A stretch of DNA of 64,000 nucleotides from Sphingomonas sediminicola (GCF_014489515.1 NZ_CP060782.1:1302001-1366000), one strand, 5' to 3'; numbered from the stretch's first letter, positions 16,819 to 26,644 are shown. Notes: generated from the letters alone by a model not told the origin. Numbers and translations: made by a program.

Positions 16819-17238
16819 GTGGTGACCGGCCTGCCCTCACTCCAAGACATCCTTGACGAGTATGAACTGCTCGAAGGCGAGGATCGTTACCGGTTGCTCA
16901 TCGATCTCGGGCGCGAGCTTGACCCGATGCCTGAGGCGTTGAAGACCGACGCGACCAAGGTCCGCGGATGCTCTGCTTCGGTCTGGGTCTACCCGACGAC
17001 CACGGAAAACGGGCGGTTGCATTTCCTTGCGGACAGCAATGCCGCGATCACCAAGGGCATTGTCGCGCTGATTCTCTCGGCTGTGCAGGACAAGCCAGCC
17101 GAGGAAGTGGCTGCGATGGATGTCACCGAAGCCCTGGCGCCGTTCGAGCTTCGCAAGCATCTGAGCGCGAACCGCACTCAGGGCGTCCCAAACATGATCG
17201 CGCTGATCCGGGAAACCGCCCAGCGGCTCGCCGCATGA
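16819..17238 (+). CDS. sufE: SufE family sulfur acceptor
   Basis: Accepts persulfide sulfur from the cysteine desulfurase SufS for Fe-S cluster assembly in the cytoplasm. The 139-aa protein shows 'DRYRLLIDLGREL', the active cysteine in 'KVRGCSASVWVYP' (near residue 53) and 'ANRTQGVPNMIALI' at the C-terminus. The start is one of two tandem GTG codons (16819/16822). No other suf genes are in the window. The stop overlaps the next start (ATGA). Confidence 0.93.
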   Translation: MVTGLPSLQDILDEYELLEGEDRYRLLIDLGRELDPMPEALKTDATKVRGCSASVWVYPTTTENGRLHFLADSNAAITKGIVALILSAVQDKPAEEVAAMDVTEALAPFELRKHLSANRTQGVPNMIALIRETAQRLAA

Positions 17239-17671
17239 GCGATACTGCGAAGACCGCGAGCTTCGATCCCGAGCGCTTTTTCGAACTGGCTCGCCGGGTC
17301 GGGCACGGCATGGCCCTGGGGCTCGAGTATCGCGCCTCCGGCGACAACTGGATGGAGCTTTGCCTCCCATGGCGCGAAGAGCTGGTGGGAGTGCCCGAGA
17401 CAGGGGTGCTCGCGTCAGGCGCCATCGTCAGCCTCATCGATACGGCCAGCGGCGGCTCGGTCTGGATGACCCTCGGCCACTTCGTCCCGATCGTCACGCT
17501 GGATCTCAGGCTCGACTACATGCGCCCAGCCTTGAAGGGTGAAACCGTCATCGCGCGCTGCGAATGCGTGAAGCTGACGCGTCAGATCGCCTTCATTCGC
17601 GGCGTTGCCCACGGGGAGATCCGGAACGGCCCATCGCGCATAGCGCGGCGACCTTCATGCTCAGCAGCTAG
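17235..17671 (+). CDS. PaaI-type hotdog thioesterase (apparent frameshift)
   Basis: Hotdog-fold protein of the PaaI/4HBT class, which hydrolyses acyl- or aryl-CoA thioesters. The core is 'GVLASGAIVSLIDTASGGSV' with the helix-proximal Asp, then 'VTLDLRLDYMRPALKGETVI'. The frame breaks at GGGG 17613-17616; one more G gives 'GVAHGGDPERPIAHSAATFM' and a stop at 17669-17671. That stop interlocks (CTAG) with the stop of the convergent gene. The corrected protein is 145 aa, normal for the family. The substrate is unknown. Confidence 0.85.
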
Positions 17672-18203
17672 GCGACTTTTCCGTTCTTGCGTTCTTCTGC
17701 CTTGCGAAGGACTTCATAGGCCGCCTGGACCTTCTGAAACTTGTCGGCAGCTTTCCTATTGCCGGCGTTCGTGTCGGGATGATGCTCCTTGGCGAGGCGG
17801 CGATACGCCACCTTCACATCCTTGAATTCGACGTCCGGATCGAGCTCCAGCACTTCCAGCGCGCGCATCTCGTCTCGGCTGCGGCTGCCATCGCCGGACC
17901 AGCCATTGCCATTGAGCAGATGTGCGGAAGGCTGAAGCGCCCGATTCTTCTTCGGCGGCACGGCGCGCAGCTTCCTCGGGCTAAGCCCGGCAAAGTAATT
18001 CCAGTTCTTGTTATATTCGGCGGCGTGCGCCTCGCAGAAGTACCAGCGGTCCTTGCTATGCGGCGCCTTGGGCGCGGGCCGATCGCCGACTTCGTTGCAG
18101 CCCTCGCGATCGCAAAGGCGAACCTTGGATGCACCGCGCCCCGCCGCACCATAGGCGCGCCACCGCGGGAAGCCCAGTCGTTCGATCTCTTCGTGCCTAC
18201 CAT
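17668..18203 (-). CDS. DnaJ-domain protein (start uncertain)
   Basis: The C-terminus is a J domain of about 60 residues, 'EVLELDPDVEFKDVKVAYRR' then LAKEHHPDTNAGNR, with the HPD motif that stimulates Hsp70 ATPase. The N-terminal half has paired cysteines ('VRLCDREGC' and 'RWYFCEAH'), a possible small metal site. The open frame extends upstream into the RNase P RNA gene, which cannot be right. An ATG at 18203 with a GTGGAG site would connect if one base were missing near 18190, giving 'MVGTKEIERLGF'. This is tentative. It is a specialised, short DnaJ-like co-chaperone, not DnaJ itself. Confidence 0.75.
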
Positions 18204-18254
18204 CTCCACTCCACCTAATGGCGAGCGGAGACGTTCGCCAGTCAGTCAGATATC

Positions 18255-18624
18255 GCCAGAGGGCCTGTAAGCCGGGTTCTGTCCAGCGCATTGCTGCGCC
18301 TGTGCGGCCATTCCTCTAGGAGACGGATTACTCCGTCCCTCAAGCAACCAACCCGGGCGACGAGCCGGAACAAGCTCATATGCCGCCCTATTCGGTCTTG
18401 CACCCGGTGGGGTTTTCCGTGCCGGTGACGTTGCCGCCCCGCGGTGCGCTCTTGCCGCACCCTTTCGACCTTACCCGCCCAAGGACGAGCGGTATGCTTT
18501 CTGTGGCACTTTCCCTGAGCCCTGCCGAAGCATGACCCGCCGGGCGTTACCCGGCACCGTTGTTCCGTGGAGCCCGGACTTTCCTCGTGTCTCTTGCGAA
18601 ACCGCGGCCGCCTGGCCCTCTGGC
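18255..18624 (-). ncRNA. rnpB: RNase P RNA, bacterial type A
   Basis: Catalytic RNA that trims the 5' leader of pre-tRNAs. On the minus strand the conserved P4 strand and flank 'GAGGAAAGTCCGGGCTCC' lies near 18590-18565, and the 3' element 'CAGAACCCGGCTTACAGG' lies near 18281-18264. Helix P1 is visible at the ends: GCCAGAGGGCC at the 5' end pairs perfectly with GGCCCTCTGGC at the 3' end (18255-18265). These define the limits, about 370 nt. The 5' end is only 14 bases beyond the amidase stop codon, so its promoter must lie within the amidase gene, or the RNA is cut from a longer transcript. Confidence 0.95.
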
Positions 18625-18638
18625 AGTCTGCATATGGG

Positions 18639-19325
18639 TTATTGCGGCCTTGGCAGCAACAGGGCCAGCAACTTGGCCCTGCATTCACCGTCGATTATGC
18701 CGTCGATCAGGTCCGGCCGGAAACGACGTTGAAAGGCAATCACAGCCTTCTGTTCGTCCGTTACATCGTAGCCGAAACGTTCGAGCGCGAGCAGGAAGGC
18801 CGCGTCCGTCCAGAAGGGATCGATCAGGTCGCGGATCGGGCTTGGAAGTGCCAGGCGGTAGCGAGCCAACGCCTCCCATGGGAACAGCTCGCCCGGATCT
18901 TCCTTGCGCGCGGGCGCGACATCGGAATGGCCGACGACATTGCCGCGGCCGATGCCGTGGCGCCCCTTGATGTCAGCGACGAGCGGGATGAGCGATGCCA
19001 GCTGCTCGTCAGGAAAATTGCGGTAGCCAAACTCGTGCCCCGGATTGACCAGCTCGATTCCAACGCTGGCCGAGTTCACGTCCGAAATGCCCCGCCAGCG
19101 CGACTTTCCGGCGTGCCAGGCGCGCATCTCCTCATCGACCAGCCGATAGATCGTGCCGTCCTCATCGACCAGGTAATGGCAGGAGACCTTCGCGTCCGGC
19201 GAGGTCAGCCGGTTCAGTGCGCCTTCCGCGTCGGGCATGCCCGTATAGTGCAGGACGATCATGGAAACTGGCATCGTCCGCTCGTCGAAATTCGGCGACG
19301 GCCTTTCGATCACGTCCAGATCCAT
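18639..19325 (-). CDS. AmpD-like N-acetylmuramoyl-L-alanine amidase
   Basis: Zinc amidase that cleaves the lactyl-amide bond of muropeptides. The 228-aa protein shows the amidase_2 domain: Zn ligand His in 'MIVLHYTGM' (residue 26), 'SCHYLVDEDGTIYRLVDEE', 'WHAGKS', 'SVGIELVNPGHE', and His/Asp in 'GHSDVAPARKEDPG'. A peptidoglycan-binding type domain at the C-terminus (VTDEQKAVIAFQRRFRPD) suggests action on murein as well as on free fragments. No signal peptide is evident, which favours a cytoplasmic AmpD role in recycling. Confidence 0.92.
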   Translation of the reverse strand: MDLDVIERPSPNFDERTMPVSMIVLHYTGMPDAEGALNRLTSPDAKVSCHYLVDEDGTIYRLVDEEMRAWHAGKSRWRGISDVNSASVGIELVNPGHEFGYRNFPDEQLASLIPLVADIKGRHGIGRGNVVGHSDVAPARKEDPGELFPWEALARYRLALPSPIRDLIDPFWTDAAFLLALERFGYDVTDEQKAVIAFQRRFRPDLIDGIIDGECRAKLLALLLPRPQ

Positions 19326-19368
19326 GCGCCCAATGGCGCATCAGCCGCAGATTCGGTCAACCCCAAGC

Positions 19369-20240
19369 TCAAGCTCGCGCGGCGGCCCGACGCTCCTGGA
19401 TAGTCCTGCGATCCGATTTATCGCGATTTTCCAGCCGATAGAGACCGCGAGCCTTCGGATCCGCAGACAGCTTCTTCGTCTGACCGATGACTGTTTCGCC
19501 CGCGCCAAGCATCAACCAACCGTCGTCCGCCATCGCCGATGACAGCCGGTCGAACGCCAGCGCCTTCTTCTCCGAGCAGAGATAGAGCAGGACGTTCCGG
19601 CAGAGCACGATATCGAAGCCACCCGGCTGCGGCGGTTGCTCAAGCAGGTTGTGGACCTGGAACCGGACCTGCTTGCGAAGCGGCTCCGCAATCCGCCAGC
19701 CGTCTCCGCATTCCTCGAACCAGCGGATGGTCTGCGTGATTGCCAGCCCCGCTGGACTTCGAACTGCGAGTAGACGCCGCTCTTCGCCCGGTCGATCACG
19801 CAGCTCGACACGTCGGTGCCAAGGATGTCGATAGTCCAGCCTTTCCACTTCTCCGCATCGTCGGCGAACAGCATCGCCAGAGAGTAGACTTCCTGTCCCG
19901 TCGAGCAGCCGGCCGACCAGATGCGGAGCCTCTTCTTCGAGGCACGCTTCACGGCCAGCGCCGGCAGCGCATATTTCGAGATCGTGTCGAACGGTGTCCG
20001 GTCGCGAAAGAAGTAGGTCTCGTTGTTGAGCAGAGCCTCGACCACCTGGTTCGACAGTCCCGGCTCCTTGTTCATGACAAGGATTGTGATGAGCTCGTCC
20101 AGCGTCGCGATTCCGCGCTCGCGGAGCAATGCCGAAAGCGCGGTCTCTATCCGCCAGCGCCGGCTCATCGTCAGTTGCTGGCCGGTACGCGCCTCGAGCA
20201 ATCCGGCGAGGATTCGGCTGGAACTATCGCTTATCTGCAA
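19369..20240 (-). CDS. cheR: Chemotaxis protein methyltransferase CheR (apparent frameshift)
   Basis: Methylates glutamates of chemoreceptors using SAM. Motifs: N-terminal helical domain, 'NETYFFRDRTPFD', SAM site 'LRIWSAGCSTGQEVYSLAM', and 'GFDIVLCRNVLLYL'. The C-terminal part is in another frame. One extra G in the run at + 19747-19750 gives 'YSQFEVQRGLAITQTIRWFE' and a 290-aa protein. The start is a TTG at 20240 that overlaps the end of cheB (MQISDSSSRIL), preceded by a GGGAGG site. It is the last gene of the chemotaxis run. Confidence 0.9.
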
Positions 20241-21343
20241 GCGCCGCCTCCCACCCGCGACGCGATACGCCTTGCAAGTTTGTCGGGAGGCATAATCGCG
20301 CATGCGAGGCCAGCCTCCAGAATGGAGCGCGGCATGCCCCAGACGGCGCAGCTCGCTTCGTCCTGCGCAAGGACGGAGCCGCCTGCCGCGACCATTCGCG
20401 CCGCGCCCTGGACACCATCGCGGCCCATGCCGGTCAGGACCACGCCTGCAGCCGAAGCGCCATAGAGAGCACTGACCGACTGGAACATCGGATCGACGGA
20501 CGGCATGCAGCCTGAATAGGACGCGCTGCGGTCGAGATGCACGACAGGGCCATCGGGCCCATCGACGACCATCAAGTGCGCATCGCCCGGGGCGATGATC
20601 ACGCGGTCAGGAAGCAGCGCCATGCCCTCTTCCGCAACCAGCGTCTCGCGCTTGGCGGCAATGCCGAGCTGGCGAGCGAAGACCGGCATGAAAGGGACTG
20701 GCAAATGTTGGGTGACGAGGATCGGGATCCCGATGCGCCTCGGCAGAGTCTCGAAGAAGCTGTTGAGCGCGTGAATTCCGCCCGTAGACGCGCCGACCGC
20801 GAGCAGCTCGACTCGCTCGGCCGACATGGCGCGGAGGGGTGCGTTGACGACGGCGCTTACCGGAGCGACTGCCGCCGGCCGTTGATCCTCGGCATATCCA
20901 AGCGCTTTGAGGCGCGAGATCAGCACCTCGGAGAAGCGGCCGTTGAAGCGACCCGTGCCCGGCTTCGGCAAGGCATCCGCCGCACCGAGGGCAAGCGCTG
21001 CGACCGTCTCCTCGGCGCCTTCCTCGGCCACCGATGACACGATCATCACGTGCGCGCCGCAGGCGTTGTCGAGGATACGCGGAATGGACCGCAGCCCGCC
21101 CGCGCCCGGCATTTCGAGATCGAGAAGGATCGTGTCGACCCGAACCGCCTGAAGCGCGTCAATCGCGTCCTCGGCCGTTCCGGCAACCGCCGCGATTTCG
21201 AAGGAACTGTCGCTTTCGATCATCCGCGACAGGACGGAGCGCGCGACGGCGCTGTCATCCACGATCATCAGTCGGATGCGGCGGCGATGTTTTACTGGCG
21301 GGACCGACTGGCGATCCCGCGAACTGGCGAGCGCCCGCTCCAC
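20231..21343 (-). CDS. cheB: Chemotaxis methylesterase/response regulator CheB
   Basis: Removes receptor methyl groups when phosphorylated by CheA. The 370-aa protein has a receiver domain (acidic pair 'VDDSAVARS', phosphoacceptor Asp in 'ILLDLEMPG', Lys in 'LPKPGTG') and a CheB methylesterase domain. The catalytic Ser is in 'GASTGGIHAL', His in 'VTQHLPVPF' and Asp in 'TGMGRDG'. Length and order are normal for the family. The stop overlaps the start of cheR. Confidence 0.95.
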   Translation of the reverse strand: MERALASSRDRQSVPPVKHRRRIRLMIVDDSAVARSVLSRMIESDSSFEIAAVAGTAEDAIDALQAVRVDTILLDLEMPGAGGLRSIPRILDNACGAHVMIVSSVAEEGAEETVAALALGAADALPKPGTGRFNGRFSEVLISRLKALGYAEDQRPAAVAPVSAVVNAPLRAMSAERVELLAVGASTGGIHALNSFFETLPRRIGIPILVTQHLPVPFMPVFARQLGIAAKRETLVAEEGMALLPDRVIIAPGDAHLMVVDGPDGPVVHLDRSASYSGCMPSVDPMFQSVSALYGASAAGVVLTGMGRDGVQGAARMVAAGGSVLAQDEASCAVWGMPRSILEAGLACAIMPPDKLARRIASRVGGGACR

Positions 21344-21353
21344 GGCCCGAACC

Positions 21354-21719
21354 TTAAGCTACGCCGACGAGCTGAAGCTTGATGTGCAGCGTTTCTCGGT
21401 CGAACGGCTTCATCACATATTCGTCGGCACCTGCTTCCAGCGCGGCGCGGATATGCGCCATGTCGTTCTCGGTGGTGCAGAAGACGACCTTGGGCTGGTC
21501 GCTATGGCCCCGCTGCCTGAGCATGCGGAGGAACTCCATTCCGCTCATGACCGGCATATTCCAGTCTAGCAGGACGACGTCCGGCATCTTTGCTTCGCAG
21601 CGCGACAGGGCCTCACGCCCGTCACCGGCCTCGTCGACTTCGAACTCGAGCGTCTCGAGGATGTGCCGAGCGACCTTTCGGATGACCTTGGAGTCGTCGA
21701 CGATCAGACAGGTCTTCAT
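21354..21719 (-). CDS. cheY: CheY-like single-domain response regulator
   Basis: A 121-aa receiver with no output domain. Acidic pocket 'LIVDDSKVIRKVAR', phosphoacceptor Asp in 'VVLLDWNMPVMSG', Thr in 'VVFCTTEND', Lys in 'YVMKPFD'. It is located between cheB and cheW, so it is the likely CheA target that binds the flagellar switch, or an equivalent output. No flagellar genes are in the window. The start at 21719 gives 'MKTCLIVDDSK'. Confidence 0.92.
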   Translation of the reverse strand: MKTCLIVDDSKVIRKVARHILETLEFEVDEAGDGREALSRCEAKMPDVVLLDWNMPVMSGMEFLRMLRQRGHSDQPKVVFCTTENDMAHIRAALEAGADEYVMKPFDRETLHIKLQLVGVA

Positions 21720-21782
21720 AACTGGAACGCTTCCCACTCCCGGTTTCGATTAGGCACTTAAACGCTAAGGGTAACGAAGAGC

Positions 21783-22220
21783 TTAAGCGGCCTTGACTTC
21801 GACGCCGCTAACGAGAGCGGCAATATCGATCAGCAGGATCGGTCCCTGCTCGGTCTCGACCATGCCTTTGGATACGCGCTCCCAGCCCTCGCCCATGGCC
21901 GCTCGCACGATTACAGGCTCCGACAGAACCTCGACGACGTCTTCGACCAGGTCGACGATCAATGCGTAATGGTGACCGTCCAGTTCGACGACTGCTGCTT
22001 CGCGGATTCCGTCTGAGCAATCGGTCGCGCCAAGCTCGAGCGAGCGCATGCAGTCGATGACGGTAAGCACGCGGCTGCGCAAAGCCGAAAGGCCCGCGAC
22101 ATGAGGCGCGGCACGCGGAACCGGAATCAAGGTGTCCAGCTCGACAACGGACTCGACGGCTGCAGCGGGAAGCGCCACACGCTCGCCGCCGATGGTGACG
22201 ATCAGAAGAAGCTCGGCCAT
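21783..22220 (-). CDS. cheW: Chemotaxis coupling protein CheW
   Basis: A 145-aa CheW domain that links receptors to CheA. The five-stranded SH3-like pattern is visible in 'LLLIVTIGGERVALPAAAVE', 'VAGLSALRSRVLTVIDCMRS' and 'GPILLIDIAALV'. It follows cheA immediately: the last base of its ATG (22220) is shared with the cheA stop. Stoichiometric co-expression with CheA is therefore likely. Confidence 0.92.
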   Translation of the reverse strand: MAELLLIVTIGGERVALPAAAVESVVELDTLIPVPRAAPHVAGLSALRSRVLTVIDCMRSLELGATDCSDGIREAAVVELDGHHYALIVDLVEDVVEVLSEPVIVRAAMGEGWERVSKGMVETEQGPILLIDIAALVSGVEVKAA

Positions 22221-24552
22221 CAGCGCCTCCCTGCGCCTGCGGACTTGAGCGCCGTCAGCAGAGCGGCCCGGTCATAGCGATAGATGGTTTCGTCCTTTGC
22301 TGAGGTCGGATCAGGCTCCGAGCGGAGACGGATGATGCGCGCCGCCGTGAGATCGCCGCTCGAAGCTTCCGACAGGATGGCGAGATCGACTTCATACTCG
22401 TCGGCTTCGGACACGACGCGGTAACCGGCGGCCTCGACGATCGGACGTAGCATGTTCTGCATCCATGGGTCATCAGCCGGAAGCCTGCAGACAGGTTGCT
22501 CAGACAGGCGCTCGGCCGCAGTCAGGAAGGTGGAGAACAGCCAGTGCGGATCGACCAGCTCAGCCGGTTCGCCGGCAACCAGGGTCACCGCGGAGACTTC
22601 GCCCGGATGCTCGGCCGGAATGATGTCGTGTGCAATGGCGGAGAGATCGATGACCTCCCGGAAGGCATAGCCAATCTCGCAAGTGCCATCATTGAGACGG
22701 AACAGCCTGACCTTTTCGGACGGCAATTCTCCATTGACGCCCGCAAGCGGAAGGATGGCTTCGCCGAGTTGCACACGAAGCTGCCCGGCGCCCGGCCGGA
22801 TTGCCGTGGCCGGGACCTCCTCGATGCGGTCGACGATCGCCAGGCGCATGGCGCGCCGGCCGCCGTCCAGTCCGTGGAATAGCAGAACAGGTGTATCGAC
22901 TTCGACGGCCGCTATCGGAGCGTCTACGATGCGGGCGGCGCGGTCGTGTGATTCGAGCTTCACCCCGCCAACCTGTGCAATTCCGGCCGGATCGAAGAGC
23001 AGGATCGGGCTGCCGTCGTCGGCGAGCGTCGTTCCCGCATAAAGACCGGTCGCCATGACCGCCGGCGCGGCCGGCTTCACGACGAGCTCCTCGTGATCAT
23101 GGATTCGGTCGACCGCGAGGGCGTAGACATCGGTACCTGCCGGACGGAGGACGACAAGGCTGCGTTCATGCTCCGGAATGTCGCTTTTCAGTCCAAGAAC
23201 GTCAGACAGTGCGATTTCGGGAACCCGACGACCGCGGATGGTTGCAACCCCTGCCCCGCCGAGTTTTTCGAGCGTGACGGATTCCCCATTTGCGCGCACG
23301 ATCTCGTCGATCGCCGAACGTGGGATCGCGAAGCTTTGTCCGGCGACGGAAACGGTAAGCGCCGGAATGATGGTCAAGGTGAGCGGGACACGCAGGGTCA
23401 TTCGCGTTCCGGCACCAAATGTGCTGTCGACCTCAACGATTCCGCCGATGCGCTCGATGTTAGACCGGACGACGTCCATGCCGACGCCGCGCCCGGAAAT
23501 TGCCGTCACTTCCTTGGCGGTCGACAGGCCAGCTTCGAAGATGAGTGCAAGCTGCTCGCGCGGTTCGAGATCGGACGCCTCCGACTTCTCGATCACACCG
23601 GCTGCAATCGCCTTCTCGACGAGCTTCTTGCCGTTGATGCCTCGTCCATCGTCCTGGATGTCGATCAGGATCTGGTTGCCCGATTGACGCGCTGAGACGG
23701 ACAGGATGCCAATCTCGCGCTTGCCGGCCTTGAGACGCTCGGCAGGAAGCTCGATCCCGTGGTCGACTGCGTTGCGGATGATGTGGGTCAGGGGATCGCG
23801 GATCATTTCGATCATTTCGCGATCGAGTTCGACGTCTCCGCCTTCGATGTCGACTAGCACCTGCTTGCCTAGTTCGGCCGACAGGTCACGGACCATCCGT
23901 GGAAGGGCGACGAACAGGTTCTCGATCCGCTGCATCCGAGTCCGGGTGATTGCATCCCGCATGTCTGCGATGATCGAGGAAAGACGCTCGAACGCGCCGT
24001 CGACGGCGACGTCGCCCGGAGCCTCACGCAAACGGCGCGCAAGCTCGTTACGGGCCAGCACCATGTCCGAAACGCCGCTCATCAGGCGGTCGAGCAGTTC
24101 GACGGAGAGCCGGATCGTGCGCGGGGCGACGGCCTTGCTCTGCGCTTCCGCCACGGTGGCAGCAACGGGTGCGAGAGGTGTCTCGGCCCCTGTTCAAGCG
24201 CCTGAATCAGGATGCTGTCGTCACCAGTCGAAATATCCTCGCCAGCGTCCAGCGCCGCTACCATCTCGGCGATGCGGTCGATGACGGCGAGAACGGCGCT
24301 CACCAGTGGCCCGTCCGGCTGACGGCGGCCTGCGCGCACTTCTGCAAGCGCATCCTCTGCAGCGTGGCTGAGCGCCTCAAGCCGCGGGAAGTCGAAGAAG
24401 CCGCAATTGCCTTTGACGGTGTGGACGAAACGGAAGATGGAATCGAGACGTGCGCGGTCGTCCGGCGATGCCTCCCAGGCGACGATCTCTCCGCCCAGCG
24501 CCTCGAGCATCTCGCGGCATTCGGCAATGAATTCGGAAATCAGATCGTCCAT
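22220..24552 (-). CDS. cheA: Chemotaxis histidine kinase CheA with degenerate C-terminal receiver (apparent frameshift)
   Basis: Kinase that phosphorylates CheY and CheB. Domains in order: P1 HPt with His44 in 'FRFVHTVKGNCGFFDF'; a short linker without an obvious P2; P3 'VELLDRLMSGVSDMVLARNE'; the ATPase domain ('DPLTHIIRNAVDHGIE', 'IQDDGRGI', 'SGRGVGMDVVRSNI'); and two CheW-like segments. A final ~100 residues look like a receiver lacking the phosphoacceptor Asp and Lys ('LPADDPWMQNMLRPIVEAAG', 'VDLAILSEA'). The gene is split at the run + 24187-24190. One extra base gives 'QALEQGAETPLAPVAATVAE', about 777 aa in all. Confidence 0.93.
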
Positions 24553-24597
24553 CGGTACGCGGTCCCGCCCTCTCGGGCCGCTTATGGCGCGCAGTTG

Positions 24598-24612
24598 TTA
24601 ATGCGCCGTTAT
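24598..24612. promoter_or_regulatory. CtrA-like half-perfect site upstream of cheA
   Basis: TTAA-TGCGCCG-TTAT (24598-24612) matches the CtrA full site TTAA-N7-TTAA with one mismatch. It lies about 45 bases upstream of the cheA start, inside the 73-base gap between chpT and cheA. Chance occurrence of a one-mismatch site is not rare; function is inference from position. Confidence 0.3.
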
Positions 24613-24625
24613 CCCTGATGGACGT

Positions 24626-25266
24626 TCAGTTCCGGGGAACGATCGCTCCGATGATCAGGACTTCGGGCGAAGGCTCCGAAAGACGGATCGCACCGCCAGC
24701 TTCCTTGGCGAGAGCCTGGGCCAGCCATGCCCCTGCAGCGCGCGGCTCGATTTGACCTTCGGCAGGTACGCCCTTCGTCAGCATCTCGCGAAGCCCGGCA
24801 TCGAGCATGACGCGCGGCCCCTCACCCCGGATCGCGATTTCCAGTCCTTCTTGAGTCGTTTCCGCGCCAACGTCGAGGCGGCCGCCACGGACGAGCGCAT
24901 CTCCTGCGATCAAAGCCAGGTTAAGTAGCAACTTCATCGCGCCTTTCGACAGCTTCTCCGGCGTGACCATCCAGCCAAACTCGATCCTGCGCTCCGCCCG
25001 AAGATGCCTTGCAGCGCGACCTTCGCCTCATTGGCGTCGATCGCGTCCGCGAAGCCGCCACCCGCCCCAAAGGCCAGCCGGAAGAACTTGAGCTTATTTG
25101 CAGTCGCCTTCGCACTGTCGGCCAGCAATTCGACACAACGGTCGCGCATCTCCGGGTCCTGCTCGTCGGCCATCAACTCGATGCCGTTGTTGAGCGCTCC
25201 AACCGGAGACATCAGGTCGTGACAGAGCCTGGAGCAGAGCAGGCTTGCGAGATCAACGGCGTTCAT
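24626..25266 (-). CDS. chpT: Histidine phosphotransferase ChpT (apparent frameshift)
   Basis: Relays phosphate from the hybrid kinase CckA to CtrA and CpdR in the alphaproteobacterial cell-cycle network. Phospho-acceptor His16 lies in 'LCSRLCHDLMSPVGALNNGI'; the rest is a degenerate kinase-like ATP-lid domain (PEKLSKGAMKLLLNLALIAG). The frame breaks at CCC 24997-24999 (+ strand); one more G on the coding strand restores 'FGAERRIEFGWMVTPEKL', giving 213 aa. The start is ATG 25266. It sits just upstream of cheA on the same strand; its kinase cckA is 20 kb away. Confidence 0.88.
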
Positions 25267-25371
25267 GGCCGCGTGAATGAGCCAAGGTTTAACATCGCGC
25301 AAGTTCTTCCACTTTCACCCGCGGCCTAAGCCCTTTACGCGGACTTTCTGCGTTCGGAGTTGGAGGGACAG

Positions 25372-26644
25372 CTGAAGACCATTTTGCTTGCTGTGCTTGC
25401 TGCAGCGCTCTCGCCCACAATGGCGACAGCCGCTCCGGCCACGCGGACCGCGTCCGCGACGATGAATATCGACAAGGCGCGCATCGACCGAGCACTCGCG
25501 GAGATGGTGACAGGCGGCCGCGCCGCCGGTGCCTCTGCCCTCGTTTGGCGGACGGCAAGGAAATCTATTTCGGTACCGCCGGCTATGCCGACCGCGAGGC
25601 GAAGCGGCCAATGCGCCGCGACACGCTCGCACAGATCTGGTCGATGACCAAGCCGGTCACCGGCGTCGCGCTGATGCAGCTGTGGGAGCAGGGAAAATTC
25701 CGGCTGGACGACCCGCTCTCCGATTATTTGCCCGAATTCGCGCAGACGAAGGTTTACGAAGGTGCGGACAGCGCCGGGAACCCGGTCCTGCGCCCGCCCC
25801 ACCGCCCAATCCTGGTCCGCGATATCTTCCGTCACACGGCAGGACTGGGGGATGGTCCGGGAGATTCCTATCCGCAGAAGGCGCTCGCCGCCGCGGACCC
25901 GCTCAATCCCGGCAACGATCTGCCCGAATTCAGCCGGCGCATGGCCACGGTGCCTTTGGCGTACGAACCCGGCACCCAATGGCGATACAGCCTCGCCGTC
26001 GATGTCCAGGCCACGCTCGTCGAGAAGCTGTCCGGCCAGAAGTTCGAGGATTACGTCCGGCAGCACATCTTCGTGCCGCTGCGAATGAGAGACACCGCAT
26101 GGACGCAGCCGCAGGAGCGCTATTCGCGCCTGGCCATACCCTACGCCAGAGGCTCTGACGGAAAGCTTCAGCGCAAGAACGAAGCCGACATACGCCTATG
26201 GAATTTCTCCAACAGGAAGCTCACTCGTGGCGGTGCCGGGCTGGTGTCGTCGCTCGACGATTACATGCGGTTCGCCCGAATGCTGCTGAACGGAGGCGCG
26301 CTTGATGGCGTGAGAATCCTCAAGCCCGCGACCGCCAAGTTGATGTCCACCGACCAACTCGACCCGCGGATCGTGGAGCGCTCTTGGCTTCCGGACAAGC
26401 TCAATGGGGTTTCGGGCTGGATTTCGCAGTTCGAACGGGACAGCCGAAGAGCAAGAAGGAAAACCGCGGCGCCGTCGGAGAATTCTTCTGGGACGGCGCC
26501 TGGTCGACGCTCTTCTGGGTCGATCCGGCGAACAAGCTAACGGTCGTCTATTTCGTCCAGTCGGAGCCGTTCGACGGGACGCTCCACCACGACATCCGGC
26601 GGGCGGTCTATGGCGACAATTACCTCGGGCCAAAGGGCGACTAG
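25372..26644 (+). CDS. Exported serine hydrolase, class C beta-lactamase family (two apparent frameshifts)
   Basis: Penicillin-binding-protein-like esterase/peptidase with a signal peptide (KTILLAVLAAALSPTMATAA). Catalytic Ser-x-x-Lys is 'IWSMTKPVTG', the Tyr motif is 'RYSLAVD', and the terminal 'FFWDGAWSTLFWVDP' is typical of the EstB/AmpC-like class. Frames join with one extra G at 25547-25548 ('ASALVWADGKEIYFG') and one at GGGG 26406-26409 ('KLNGGFGLDFAVRTG'). The start is unclear: GGAGGGA at 25362 favours the CTG at 25372 (giving 'MKTILLAV') over a TTG at 25360. The corrected length is about 424 aa. The substrate is unknown; beta-lactam hydrolysis should not be assumed. Confidence 0.83.

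Noticed and set aside
18204-18291. N-terminal extension of the DnaJ-like protein into the RNase P RNA
   Set aside because: The region 18255-18624 is rnpB; the extension is fortuitous open frame.
24000-24200. Programmed -1 frameshifting in cheA
   Set aside because: The same kind of one-base loss occurs at many unrelated genes, always in G/C runs and without slippery heptamers or downstream pseudoknots; error is the simpler cause.
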